From Daedaleopsis sinensis (taxonomy: Eukaryota; Basidiomycota; Agaricomycetes; Polyporales; Polyporaceae): a stretch of 64,000 bases of DNA. Numbering within the stretch: position 1 is the stretch's first letter; every line of letters begins with the position of its first letter. The translations under genes were made by a program, and so were the position numbers. Below the pieces are notes generated by a model. It was given only the letters and a program-made list of their open reading frames with translations, made no database searches and was not told where the DNA came from. Of this stretch, positions 22,229-31,709 are shown piece by piece. The DNA lies in contig CM066301.1 in assembly GCA_033807695.1 (NCBI GenBank), forward strand, positions 868,001-932,000, given 5' to 3'.

Positions 22229-24021
22229 GCGTGCAGCTGCTTGTTCTCGGTTTCTCGATATTTATTCTATCCAAACAGCCTAGCGATTCAGACAAGTTCT
22301 TCTCTATTTCGATTCACTCACCAAACTGTAGCAATTCGTATAGTCTCCTCTTCCCTCTTCCCGTCCTAATGTTTTCGGTGGTACTAGTACGTAGGCTCGG
22401 GGACCGGTTTCCCGCTTGTATCGATAACATGATATTGCGATTGCCTGTGAATGAGAACGAATGAATGGTGCCATTGTGGTTAGCGTGCGATTGCTCGCCC
22501 AGGGGCCTGCCAACCGACTCCAAGCTAGTGGTGGGGTAAAGAGAAGCTGGGAAAACGTGCCACCGCCTCCGCCAGATGTTCGCTTTAGCTTGAGCGTTGC
22601 AGTGCTTGTAACATACTGACACAATAGTAGTACCACTGACATGGTTTACCACCGCTGAACAAGTTGTGGACTCGGACCGGCCGCGGCATGCCAGGCGTTA
22701 ACGTTGTTTACTCAGAACTTTAGATCTATCGCGCATGTATTGCCAGGTATCAAGTTGCAGACCTCCCTGTCAATGAGGCAGTAAGTGGGAATATACGTGA
22801 TCCTGCTCACTTTATGATGCAGTATTTTATGCATTGCCGCGTCGTCAGGAGGGATTTGCAGTGAGAGGCTGAGAAGGGCTTAGAGCAGACTGAGTCGATG
22901 GCAATCACAAGTTCCACAACGGTAAGCGCAAAATCCCTTGATCTTTGCTGACTAAGACCTTCGCACGGTAGTGCTACGTGATTTTCATCTGCAGGCCACT
23001 TGTACTAGTCGTACTTAGTAAGTATCAGGATTCAGCACTACCCTCTGACTCGGACTAGTTGTGCATACGAAACCCTGTCCTAACTCAACCTCAATTCTCT
23101 TCGTATGGTCGTGCTGCGGATGCAAACGTCATTGCGTCAGGAGGCCTCTGCCACCATTTTCGGCGCGCCTTACAACGTATCCACAGGTACGAGATTTTAA
23201 TGACAACCTCCGCGTGAGGGTACTCCAGGCCCGTACGCTTTCTTACTCGGATAAGTAGTCGCAATGTGGCTCTGACAAGTTCTGTGACTCATAGAGGACG
23301 AGGCAGTAAATGTCCAGGTTCTAGATCCACAACCCCTCCGAGTGTATAGCTGGACCACCGTTGTACAGCGCAGGCATATGCACCGCCAAACGTCATGAAG
23401 CTAACGCAAGTGGCGGCGGTCAGCATCGTAGTCCAACAAATGCCGGAGCGAACAACCTCACCATTCCTGTGGATGCTACTTTCGGCCAGCGCCGTGTCCA
23501 CAATATCATGGTCCATGGCACATTGGAACAACGGACCGAATGATTCAGGATGATCCACGGCACGGACCTTCCAACCGTGGTGTCTGTACCTGAATGACTA
23601 ACCAGTTGACCACATACCGCAAGATCTAGTAGGGAAGCAACTCAATCTGCGTCGTAAAGAGACGTACCTCACGGATCTCAAGGCCACATCCTGAGGCCTG
23701 AAGCTTGAAGGGTTAGGCGCTGCTTACCACGGGTATCAGCAGGTGGGACTTGCGTACGGCTTCTCGGGCTGGTCGTGTGTGTGGTGAGCACAAAGGAGTG
23801 CACTATCTCCGAGTCGCCGAGCTGACTCATAGGCAATTCAATAACTGTTCCCTGGGCCTCGAGCTCGACGTCTGCGCCGACGTGTTCCACGCAAGTCAGC
23901 TTCGCGCGTCCTTCCCCGCGCACTCTACCGGATCTATTGTCGAAGCAGTGGTGTGTATGAACCACAGTCTTCTTCGACTTCAGTCAGGCTAACGAATCAT
24001 GATGTTTAATTTGCCTAATGC
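22229..24021. other. Gene-poor stretch left of the retrotransposon
   Basis: The minus-strand frame at 23965-23678 has protein-like stretches (CVEHVGADVELEAQG, IELPMSQLGDSEIVHSF) that I do not recognise. It may be part of a gene separated from its other half by the element. The rest shows nothing. Confidence 0.35.
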
Positions 24022-24026
24022 GAACT
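24022..24026. repeat. Target-site duplication, left copy
   Basis: GAACT, identical to 30624-30628 on the other side of the element. Confidence 0.9.
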
Positions 24027-24336
24027 TGATACGGCGACCGCGAGACACGCGGGAAGGAAGAGGAAGGGAGGAAGTACCAGCTCGAAGCTGAGGATCTCAT
24101 CCCCAGCTCAGGCGGCTTATGTATTGACTTGAGATACATCATATAACCTAAGTAAGTATGGCATAAGTAACAAGATACGTAATCTGCATAGTAATCGTAG
24201 TTAGTTTCATAGTAATCGAAACTATAGTAGTCAGAACGGAGAAATCGACACTATAGTAATCGGAACTTTACTGATAGTATACTAATCTCGGGTGCTATCG
24301 TACATCTCTCTCTTCCTCCTGACTGTGATCGTAACA
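24027..24336 (-). repeat. 3' LTR of the gypsy element
   Basis: 310 bp beginning TGATACGG and ending GTAACA on the plus strand (TG...CA ends). It differs from the other LTR at one base that I can see, in the AGGAAGGG/AGGGAGGG tract. It contains an AT-rich, repeat-like interior (CATAGTAATCG words). Confidence 0.95.
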
Positions 24337-24352
24337 AATACCCCCTCCTCAA
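24337..24352 (-). other. Polypurine tract
   Basis: Minus strand GAGGAGGGGGTATT directly abuts the 3' LTR, the expected position of the plus-strand primer. Confidence 0.75.
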
Positions 24353-24363
24353 GAATCGTGTCC

Positions 24364-27300
24364 TCACGATTCCGAATTTTCGTTTGCTACAACTCCGAAA
24401 GTCCAAAAGGTTTTTCTTGGTAAGCCGTGCCACTTCTCCCATTTCCGCGTCCAATAATCCCAACTCTTCTCGTCCGGGTCCAGCACCTCAATCTGTCGGG
24501 ATCGGGGGGCAATCGTGATTGTTGGCATACGGGGTGCGGTAGGGTTCTTCGTATGGAAAGCGTCGATGAGCGGCTTCGTCGACTTGAGAAGGTCTGTCCG
24601 TTTTTCCCAAGTATTCTCTGATCTAGGTTTATCTTTCCATTTGACTAGATACTGCATGCCGCCTCGAACAACTTTCGAATCGAGGATCTCCTCCGGCTCG
24701 GGAAGGGAGTCGGTCACGTCAGGGGCGGTCGTCTCCATGCGAGGTTGGTTCGGAAAGGCGGGTGGTTGTGCCGGGGTCAACAGAACCTCGTTGAACACTG
24801 GGTGAATCGCTCTCCATTGCTTTGGAAGTTTCAAACGGTACGCTCCTGGTCCAATCTTGGCCTGAATCTGGAAGGGACCGTAACGTTTGTCTTCTAGCTT
24901 TTTGTTGGGTCGCTCGCTGGATATGTGGAAGGAGTCGAGCAAGACCCAGTCCCCAACGTTGTATGTCACTGGTTCCCGACGATGTCTATCGTACTTCCGC
25001 TTCATAACACCCTTCGCCACCTTCAACGCTGCCGATGCCTGCTCCGATATGCCCTTCATACGCGCCGCAAACTGGTCCGCCTCCTCCGCCGCCACCGCCT
25101 TCTTCGTTTCCACCCCGGTGAATGCGTGACGACCATGTGTCATGTAGAACGGAGAAAACCCCGTAGCTGAGTGTTTCCTGTTCCGGTACGCGAACATGGC
25201 AAGAGGTAACCAGTCTGTCCAATCATCTTGACGATGATTGACAAAGATGCGCAGGTAATTCTCAATCTCCTGGTTGATCCTCTCGGTTTGCCCATCTGTC
25301 TGAGGGTGATAGGCGGTGCTAGGGTTCCCTTGAATCCCCAACTTCCGATACAGATCTCGAATGAACGAGGAGACAAAGATAGACCCGCGATCAGACCAGA
25401 TACGCCGGGGTAGGCCATGATTTGCATACACGTGTTTAACAAACAGATTGGCCCAGCCTTCCGAAGTCAACTCGTCTGTACATGGTATTGCAATAAAGTC
25501 CTTTGATTTCATGTCCACAATCACGAGTATCGCGTTGTTTCCATGAGAATCAGGCAGGTGGGTGATCATGTCTACAGAGATGAATTCCCAGTTGTAGTCA
25601 GGCACAGGATTCGGGTTCAGTGGGGCAGCACGCGGTCGGTGATCGATTTTCGTCTTCTGGCAGATAGCACATCCTTTGACGTACGCGCGTATATCCTTGC
25701 GCATGGATGGCCACCAGTATGAACGAAAAATCGACTCTTGTGTTTTCTCGCGACCAGGATGTCCCGCACTAACCGAATCATGATGCGCAGCAATAATTCG
25801 TCCACGCAAGCCTGTGTGATTAGGTACAACTAGTTTCCCCTTTCTATAGACAAGACCGTCCTCGGTCTTCTCATAGTCACCGTCTACACCGAGCTTACTA
25901 GTGACAGAGTCCTCCAAAAGGTTAGTCATGGCAAGACAGTCCTTTTGAATAGTGTCTACTCCGTCAATAGCAAGCGGTCGGAACCATTCGGGCTTCAAAA
26001 GAATTAAGTCATTATTTGCATCGTCGCCAATGTCATGATCAGGTCGGCGGGACAATGCATCAGACTTGCCCATAGTTCTTCCTGGACGGTGTATGAGCGC
26101 GAAATCAAAGTCTTGCAAAGTGAGAACCCATCGCGCTTGTCGTGGATTTAGACGCTGCGGCTTCCTAAAGTATTCGAGATTCTTATGATCGGTGTGAATC
26201 TCGAATGTGTGTTTTGCTCCCTTCAGGAAGTGACGCCATTCGTCTAGCGCAATCATGAGGGCTAACATTTCGCGATCATAGATTTCGTAGTTACGCTCAG
26301 CCGGCGAGAGAGACTTCGAGAGAAAAGCGATGGTTCGCCATTTCCCGTCCTGCTTTTGCGAGAGCTCCGCTCCGAGTGCGAACTTCGATGCATCACATTC
26401 TACTCTGAAAGGATCATCATCGTTGGGCACCGCAAGGACAGGTGCGGACGTGATAGCTGCTTTGATCCTTTCGAAAGCATCCTGTTCTGCTTCAGTCCAT
26501 CGCCACTCGACGAGCCCGGTCAATCTATTCAAAGGTGCAGCGGTCTTGGAGAAGTCTTTGATGAAGCGTCTATAGAAATTTGCGAATCCAAGGAAACCCT
26601 GCACATCCCGTTTACATTTGGGAATAGGCCAGCCGGTTACACCAGCTACCTTAGCGGGATCCATTTTTACAATTCCAGGAGCAATGATATGTCCGAGATA
26701 CTCGGTCTCCTGTACTTCGAATTCGCATTTTTCTGGCTTCACTGTCAACTTATTGTCCCGTAAGATCTGTAGCACCTGTCGAACGATTGTCCTATGCTCT
26801 GCTAAGGACTTCGAGAAGATCAGGATGTCATCGAGGTATACAATAACTTTGCCCTTCAAGATGAGATCATGAAAGATGTCATTCATCATCATCTGAAAGG
26901 TAGAAGGGCTGTTCGATAAACCAAAGAACATGACGAGAGGTTCATAAAGGCCGCGATTGGTGATGAACGCTGCCTTTTCCTCGTCACCCTCCTTCATTCG
27001 GATATTGTTATAACCCCACCGGATGTCTAACTTAGTGAAATAATTCGCACCCTTGAGCTTGTCTAGCAGATCGCTCATGAGCGGTAACGGATATTTATTC
27101 TTTTTCGTCATGTCGTTCAGCTTCCGATAATCCTGTACAGGTCGGAGCTTCCCGTCTTTTTTCTTGACGAAGAAGAATGGTGCACCCCAAGGCGACTTAG
27201 ATGGTCGTATCCGTCCGGTGCGAAGATTTTCCTCTAAGAAAACATCCAGAGCATCCTGTTCTTCTAGCGACATAGGATATATCTTTCCGCAATAGGGCTT

Positions 27301-28584
27301 AGCGTCAGGGAGGAGCTCGATTACGTGGTCATACGGACGATGCTCGGGCAAGACATCGAACGTATCTTGCGAGAACACATCCCGGAAGTCCCGGTATTGT
27401 TCGGGAACAAGCTCTTCGAAACTCTGTTTCCCCTTCGTCTTATTCTGCTCAATCGCGATTTCCATCGCAACTGAGGTTCTTGCCCGTATGTGTACTGCGT
27501 CAAGAAACACCCTGCGAGACTTCAAGTACGACGAGGTATTCAGCATGAAGACCTGTTCACCCTCAGCTATGACACGCTGACATGAGAAAGGACATCGGTT
27601 GAACTCGACAGTCTTCTTTTGCCAATCAATCGAGGGATTATGATGCTCAATCCACTCATGGCCCAAGAATAAGTCGGCCTTCCCCAAGTCTGTCACTAAG
27701 AACTGTATCCGTTCTCGGTGATCACCAATGCGCATCCATAGAATGACGTAGTAGGTGATACAGCCTCCCGCATTTAAAGTACCGTCCGCGTTGTATACAG
27801 GGATCGGTTTTTCAAATGCATGCATCGTAAGCCTAGCTCGTCGTACGAAATCTCTATGTACGCAAGACCCTGTACAGCCCGTGTCCAATAGTCCATCAAG
27901 ATCCGTCTGCTCTCCCGTCTCGGGATTCTCAATGGTCAGCGGTATGTCCAACTGGCGCCGTGCGCCGGACCCGCGTACCACCTTGAAGTACCGAGGACCC
28001 ACTCGTGTGATACTGAATGCATTTGTTTTGGCGTCCGCCGCACTCGGACTGGATTTTCTGATTTTTTCATGGAGTTTATTATTTATACTAGAGGTACATG
28101 TAGATGGACGGAAAGAGGAATTAAGCACCGGTTTAGACCGCCGGCCGCGCTCGAAACGAGACGCCTCTTCGGTATGAGACAACGAGATGCCGGTCGAAGA
28201 TGAAGATCGGGTCGTGGAAGTCGACGGAGAAGGAGATACGTGAGGGGAACATGTTGGTACAGAGTCGTCGTCGCAAGGGAGATAATGTTCGAGTGTTGCG
28301 AAACGATTCGACGTTGCTATGTTACAGAGAGTTGAAGACGAGTTGGAGAGATGAAATGTGGAGGAAAGGGAGCGCGTAGATGCGGTTACGTGCTCCCGAA
28401 GTCGAAACCCTGCGCGGCAAAGTCTTCGGGATCTTCGGCGGCGAAGAGACGGACGGACTCGAGGAACTCCTCGCGCGCGTCCTCTTCTTCCCATGCGCGA
28501 CGGACCCGCTGTTGCTGGGAGTTCCGATTGGGAATGTGCCAAGGGGACTGACACGGGCCAGCCTCGGACTTCTTCTTGCCGCAT
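24364..28584 (-). CDS. pol: Pol polyprotein (PR-RT-RH-IN-chromodomain)
   Basis: Open for 1,406 codons from 28584; numbering here counts from that methionine, though translation probably enters by -1 frameshift at 28404-28410. Domains: aspartic protease LLDTGCTGS (DTG 234-236); reverse transcriptase from about 470 with YLDD at 583-586 and KLDIRWGYNN; RNase H from VECDAS (728) through TDHKNLEYF; integrase zinc site with HH...H and GCAICQ (971-976); catalytic core with D1005, D1065 and E1101; a GPY/F motif at RYGPF; chromodomain around 1298-1340 (EEILDSKVVRGGMQYLVKWK). Chromodomains steer integration to marked chromatin. No stop or frameshift interrupts it. Confidence 0.97.
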   Translation of the reverse strand: MRQEEVRGWPVSVPLAHSQSELPATAGPSRMGRRGRARGVPRVRPSLRRRRSRRLCRAGFRLREHVTASTRSLSSTFHLSNSSSTLCNIATSNRFATLEHYLPCDDDSVPTCSPHVSPSPSTSTTRSSSSTGISLSHTEEASRFERGRRSKPVLNSSFRPSTCTSSINNKLHEKIRKSSPSAADAKTNAFSITRVGPRYFKVVRGSGARRQLDIPLTIENPETGEQTDLDGLLDTGCTGSCVHRDFVRRARLTMHAFEKPIPVYNADGTLNAGGCITYYVILWMRIGDHRERIQFLVTDLGKADLFLGHEWIEHHNPSIDWQKKTVEFNRCPFSCQRVIAEGEQVFMLNTSSYLKSRRVFLDAVHIRARTSVAMEIAIEQNKTKGKQSFEELVPEQYRDFRDVFSQDTFDVLPEHRPYDHVIELLPDAKPYCGKIYPMSLEEQDALDVFLEENLRTGRIRPSKSPWGAPFFFVKKKDGKLRPVQDYRKLNDMTKKNKYPLPLMSDLLDKLKGANYFTKLDIRWGYNNIRMKEGDEEKAAFITNRGLYEPLVMFFGLSNSPSTFQMMMNDIFHDLILKGKVIVYLDDILIFSKSLAEHRTIVRQVLQILRDNKLTVKPEKCEFEVQETEYLGHIIAPGIVKMDPAKVAGVTGWPIPKCKRDVQGFLGFANFYRRFIKDFSKTAAPLNRLTGLVEWRWTEAEQDAFERIKAAITSAPVLAVPNDDDPFRVECDASKFALGAELSQKQDGKWRTIAFLSKSLSPAERNYEIYDREMLALMIALDEWRHFLKGAKHTFEIHTDHKNLEYFRKPQRLNPRQARWVLTLQDFDFALIHRPGRTMGKSDALSRRPDHDIGDDANNDLILLKPEWFRPLAIDGVDTIQKDCLAMTNLLEDSVTSKLGVDGDYEKTEDGLVYRKGKLVVPNHTGLRGRIIAAHHDSVSAGHPGREKTQESIFRSYWWPSMRKDIRAYVKGCAICQKTKIDHRPRAAPLNPNPVPDYNWEFISVDMITHLPDSHGNNAILVIVDMKSKDFIAIPCTDELTSEGWANLFVKHVYANHGLPRRIWSDRGSIFVSSFIRDLYRKLGIQGNPSTAYHPQTDGQTERINQEIENYLRIFVNHRQDDWTDWLPLAMFAYRNRKHSATGFSPFYMTHGRHAFTGVETKKAVAAEEADQFAARMKGISEQASAALKVAKGVMKRKYDRHRREPVTYNVGDWVLLDSFHISSERPNKKLEDKRYGPFQIQAKIGPGAYRLKLPKQWRAIHPVFNEVLLTPAQPPAFPNQPRMETTAPDVTDSLPEPEEILDSKVVRGGMQYLVKWKDKPRSENTWEKRTDLLKSTKPLIDAFHTKNPTAPRMPTITIAPRSRQIEVLDPDEKSWDYWTRKWEKWHGLPRKTFWTFGVVANENSES

Positions 28585-29405
28585 TTGACGCAGGCGCGAT
28601 CGAGATCCATGGGCTGTCCGCGCCCGCCGTACAGGATCCCGGTACTATCACGGCGAGTGCTCGAAGAAGGCGGGGCTAGGTTCGTCGTAACCGAAGGAGT
28701 GGGGGCCGAAGGGCGCGCTGTCGTGCTCGACGATGTCGTAGTGCTGATGCGTGGTTGCGAGTGAGACGTGTTGGAGGAGAACGCGTTGCCGCGCATGACG
28801 ATCTGGCCCTTGCGCCAGAGTGTATCGATATTCTTGATGCGCGTCTTCCACGCTTCGTAACTAGTGGGCTCGGTCCCGGAAGCGTAGATGGTTTGGACGA
28901 TGTTGGGCTTGGCGTTGCGCTGGAGGATGTCGAGGACGTGCGGGTCGGTCGTCTTGAAACCGGCTTGGTCGACGAGCTCCTCGAACTCCTGGAAGAAGTT
29001 GTTTGCTTCGCGGTTGCCCATGAAGCACCTCTCAAGCCGCGCTTGTGCGGTCTTGGCTAGGTTCGGGTCGACGAAGATCTTGTCGAGCTCGGTCCAGAAG
29101 TCGTCGGTCGTCGTGAACGTCCACTGGCCGCCCTGGTGGTGCTTCTTGGAGAATGCCTGCCTCCAGCGTTCGATGCGCTCTCCTTGGATGAAGGAGACGA
29201 TCGTAGCAATAGCTCGATCCTTGTCCATGCTTCCCACGTAGAGCTGAACTTGCTGCTTCCAGGCGTCGTATCGCGACTTAGTCCCATCGAAGGACTCGGG
29301 GGCCTTGGCCTTGGGTGTGGGAGACGAGGGTCGAAGGCGTCGGAAGAGCGTGCCGATCGCCTGGTCGATGTAGGCTTGCGTAGCCGGATCGATTGGTGTC
29401 GCCAT
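28386..29405 (-). CDS. gag: Gag protein
   Basis: 339 residues starting MATPIDPATQAYIDQ. The central part (about 40-210) looks like a retrotransposon capsid, with PESFDGTKSRYDAWKQQ and FFQEFEELVDQAG. A Ser/Thr-rich linker follows. A zinc-knuckle-like cluster has Cys272, Cys275, Cys285 and His290, spaced C-x2-C-x9-C-x4-H rather than the usual CCHC spacing. The C-terminus is acidic. The stop is TAA at 28386-28388; pol overlaps in the -1 frame. Structural protein of the virus-like particle. Confidence 0.93.
   Translation of the reverse strand: MATPIDPATQAYIDQAIGTLFRRLRPSSPTPKAKAPESFDGTKSRYDAWKQQVQLYVGSMDKDRAIATIVSFIQGERIERWRQAFSKKHHQGGQWTFTTTDDFWTELDKIFVDPNLAKTAQARLERCFMGNREANNFFQEFEELVDQAGFKTTDPHVLDILQRNAKPNIVQTIYASGTEPTSYEAWKTRIKNIDTLWRKGQIVMRGNAFSSNTSHSQPRISTTTSSSTTARPSAPTPSVTTNLAPPSSSTRRDSTGILYGGRGQPMDLDRACVKCGKKKSEAGPCQSPWHIPNRNSQQQRVRRAWEEEDAREEFLESVRLFAAEDPEDFAAQGFDFGST
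28404..28410 (-). promoter_or_regulatory. Probable -1 ribosomal frameshift heptamer
   Basis: On the minus strand the gag codons CAG GGT TTC contain G-GGT-TTC in the X-XXY-YYZ register, 15 bases before the gag stop. Slipping back one base enters pol exactly in its open frame. Confidence 0.7.
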
Positions 29406-30313
29406 CGTTCCTGTTGGGCGAGAAGCTTCGGATGTGGAGGTTGGAACGACGGTTTCGGGGGTAAGGATGGGTGTAGCGGAGGTTGCGCGAATGATCGGTC
29501 GGATGTTAAGTTGGGTGTCGAGTCGACCGAGCTGCGAGGTGACGTCGCGGTAGCGGTGCGAACAAGGGTTGTCGTCGCACGATTGAAAGTCGTCGGTGTC
29601 GACGTCGAACCAGACGTCGCAGTCGAGGTCGCAGTCTCGCGCGTGGAACGCGTGCGCGCAAGGAGATTGAGGAGATGGGGAGTTGGAGGCGTGTTCCGGA
29701 GTGAAGTGGCCGGGGACGAAGCGCGGTCCGCGCTCGTCGCGAGGGGAGATGGAGATCGGGGACGGTATAGTGCTTCGAGTAGGGTGTCGTAGTCGTAGTC
29801 CGAGTCCATGTAGCGTGACCGGTCCACCGTCTGTGCACGGTGCGCCAGCGATCGAGGGGTGTTAATCCCCGATCCGGACAAGAAACCGGGTGGGTGGCTT
29901 GGAGGGTCCGCCGAGACAGCACTCGGGGGCTCGGGCTCTCCAGCGGCCGTAACGCGCCTGCCTCACAAGGCTGACTGACGCGTGGGGGAATAAGCAACGA
30001 GTACTGTAAAGACTAAACGTAATTAGCAAGCAGACGCGTAAAGAACACGATACCGTAAGAGTAAAGTAGGCGGGATCTTGAGGAAGGAGGAGTCCACCGG
30101 GGTGACAAGCCGGCGGAGGTGTGTCGCGTCGAGGAATGGTCGTTCAACGCGTCGAACGGGAGGGGTCTGGTGGTTGTGGTCGGAAGAGGAAGGTAGGCGC
30201 CTAACGGCGTGTCGCCTGAGGGGGGCCGAGGAAGTCGGAGATGAAGAATCGCTCACGCGCCCGCTAGATACCACGGACGCGAGATGAAAGGAGAAGGGGC
30301 AGCTTCGAGCTTA
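29406..30313 (-). other. Long gypsy 5' leader
   Basis: 908 nt between the 5' LTR and gag. The minus strand is open over 29881-29057, but this frame overlaps gag antiregister and has low-complexity Ser/Arg/Pro text, so it is not called as a gene. The first bases after the LTR carry the likely primer site. Confidence 0.6.
30300..30312 (-). other. Putative self-priming primer-binding site
   Basis: Minus strand reads AAGCTCGAAGCTG, starting one base after the 5' LTR. It does not begin TGG as tRNA-primed sites usually do. Its last 12 bases are exactly complementary to CAGCTTCGAGCT inside the LTR (minus strand, 30377-30366). Confidence 0.55.
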
Positions 30314-30623
30314 TGATACGGCGACCGCGAGACACGCGGGAAGGAAGAGGGAGGGAGGAAGTACCAGCTCGAAGCTGAGGATCTCATCCCCAGCTCAGGC
30401 GGCTTATGTATTGACTTGAGATACATCATATAACCTAAGTAAGTATGGCATAAGTAACAAGATACGTAATCTGCATAGTAATCGTAGTTAGTTTCATAGT
30501 AATCGAAACTATAGTAGTCAGAACGGAGAAATCGACACTATAGTAATCGGAACTTTACTGATAGTATACTAATCTCGGGTGCTATCGTACATCTCTCTCT
30601 TCCTCCTGACTGTGATCGTAACA
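30314..30623 (-). repeat. 5' LTR of the gypsy element
   Basis: 310 bp, the partner of 24027-24336, with TG...CA ends. It should carry the element promoter reading toward lower coordinates. Confidence 0.95.
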
Positions 30624-30949
30624 GAACTAGGACGGGCGTCTGCAACGACTTCGGGTACAGTGTCGTGCATCTGAAAAATGGTCGCAGCGCGTCCATGTTT
30701 TGTCAACGTCAAAACATGATGTTTTCCTTTTTGAACCGAATCTTCCTTGTTCTTCTTACCCATATCAGTACAGCCCGCTGTCCTGCATCTACACAGCAGA
30801 AACAACGTAAGATCATAACTGGTAATGCGGCCTGAGCGGTCAACAGTGAGGAGGGTTTGCGGTGTCCTATCACTCGCGAAGACAACGAGAGTTGGGTGAT
30901 TGAATGGGAGCGCTGCAAGCTCGCTGAGGCGTGGTATGTGCTTCGTCAT
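30569..30949 (-). pseudogene. Minus-strand coding-like sequence reaching into the retrotransposon
   Basis: An ATG at 30949 opens a frame with protein-like text (HPTLVVFASDRTPQTLLTVD; KHHVLTLTKHGRAATIFQMH) that runs to the target site and then into the LTR. Without the element the same frame would meet TAG two codons past the junction, so the insertion hits the last codons of a short gene or falls in an exon of a longer one. I do not recognise the family. Coding-like text also continues on the far side (23965-23678). Confidence 0.35.
30624..30628. repeat. Target-site duplication, right copy
   Basis: GAACT, matching 24022-24026. Confidence 0.9.
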
Positions 30950-31642
30950 AATTTGGCTGTTCGCTCAAACCTGTGCTAACGCCAATTTCAAGTGTTCCGT
31001 CAGATTGAGATCTCCACCATTCCCTTCCAATTTGCGTACGTACATTCATGTTCTTTCTCAATTGCTCCTATCTTTCTCTGACACAATCAGTTAACGTTAG
31101 TCCCGGGGCTCGGACAACTGGTGTGTACCAGGAATAACCACCGCGGATCTACTAGCACCGTTCTACCCCGCTAGGTACGAATTGGACGCGATCTGCATAC
31201 ATTGGCACGAATGCAGAACAAGAGACGCCACATACACACGTCAAGCGCACTGCAACTGCTTTTCTCTCTGTCCGAACTTCATCTGTTGCCAACAAAGGGC
31301 CCTGTCCTGACCATAGCTGTCTGGTGATTGCCTGTCTTGTCGATGATCAGGCCACCGCCCGTGGCCCCTGTCACGGCCCAATGGTTGAACGCACGAACAG
31401 TTGCAGGCCCGTTCCACACTGAGTGGCGCGATGGCGCGATGGAAATTACGAGCCTACGCACCATTGAGGAAAGCTGCGCGCATGGAGTAATGTGGAAGAC
31501 GAAAGACAGGAAGGGGCGCGCGCCATTGAAGCTCTACTGCCACACTCGCACCGGACAGCCTACGACTTTTCTCGCCTCCCGTCGGACGGGCGATGAGGCT
31601 AGCACCGTACCGTGCGTCGGCAGCTACCTTTCTCCGTCTCAG
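30950..31642. other. Upstream region of the P450
   Basis: No gene supported. The frame starting at 31328 on the plus strand runs into the P450 in another register and has no motif. Confidence 0.4.
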
Positions 31643-31648
31643 TATAAA
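31643..31648 (+). promoter_or_regulatory. TATA box of the P450
   Basis: TATAAA 67 bases before the start codon, followed by a short leader. Confidence 0.6.
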
Positions 31649-31709
31649 GCCCCAACTTTCAAGGCCGTAGGAGAGCAGACCCAGTACGCTCTACCACCGC
31701 AAATTCGAC

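Larger units (their letters stand above)
24027..30623 (-). mobile_element. Intact Ty3/gypsy chromovirus LTR retrotransposon
   Basis: The 6,597-bp element reads on the minus strand: 5' LTR 30314-30623, long leader, gag (29405-28386), pol in the -1 frame (ending at 24364), purine-rich tract (minus-strand GAGGAGGGGGTATT) directly before the 3' LTR 24027-24336, and a 5-bp GAACT target duplication on both sides. LTRs are essentially identical and both frames are open end to end, so insertion was recent and the copy may be competent. The chromodomain at the end of integrase places it among the chromoviruses; in fungi the related Tf1/sushi group primes reverse transcription with its own RNA, and the sequence after the 5' LTR fits that (see findings). 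Confidence 0.96.

Noticed and set aside
28584..28584. ATG at 28584 as true start of pol
   Set aside because: The first 60 or so residues lie over gag in a second register and are Arg-rich noise; the GGGTTTC frameshift site gives a better-supported entry.
29057..29881. 274-codon minus-strand frame in the retroelement leader
   Set aside because: It overlaps the start of gag in another frame, has low-complexity Ser/Thr/Arg text and no domain.
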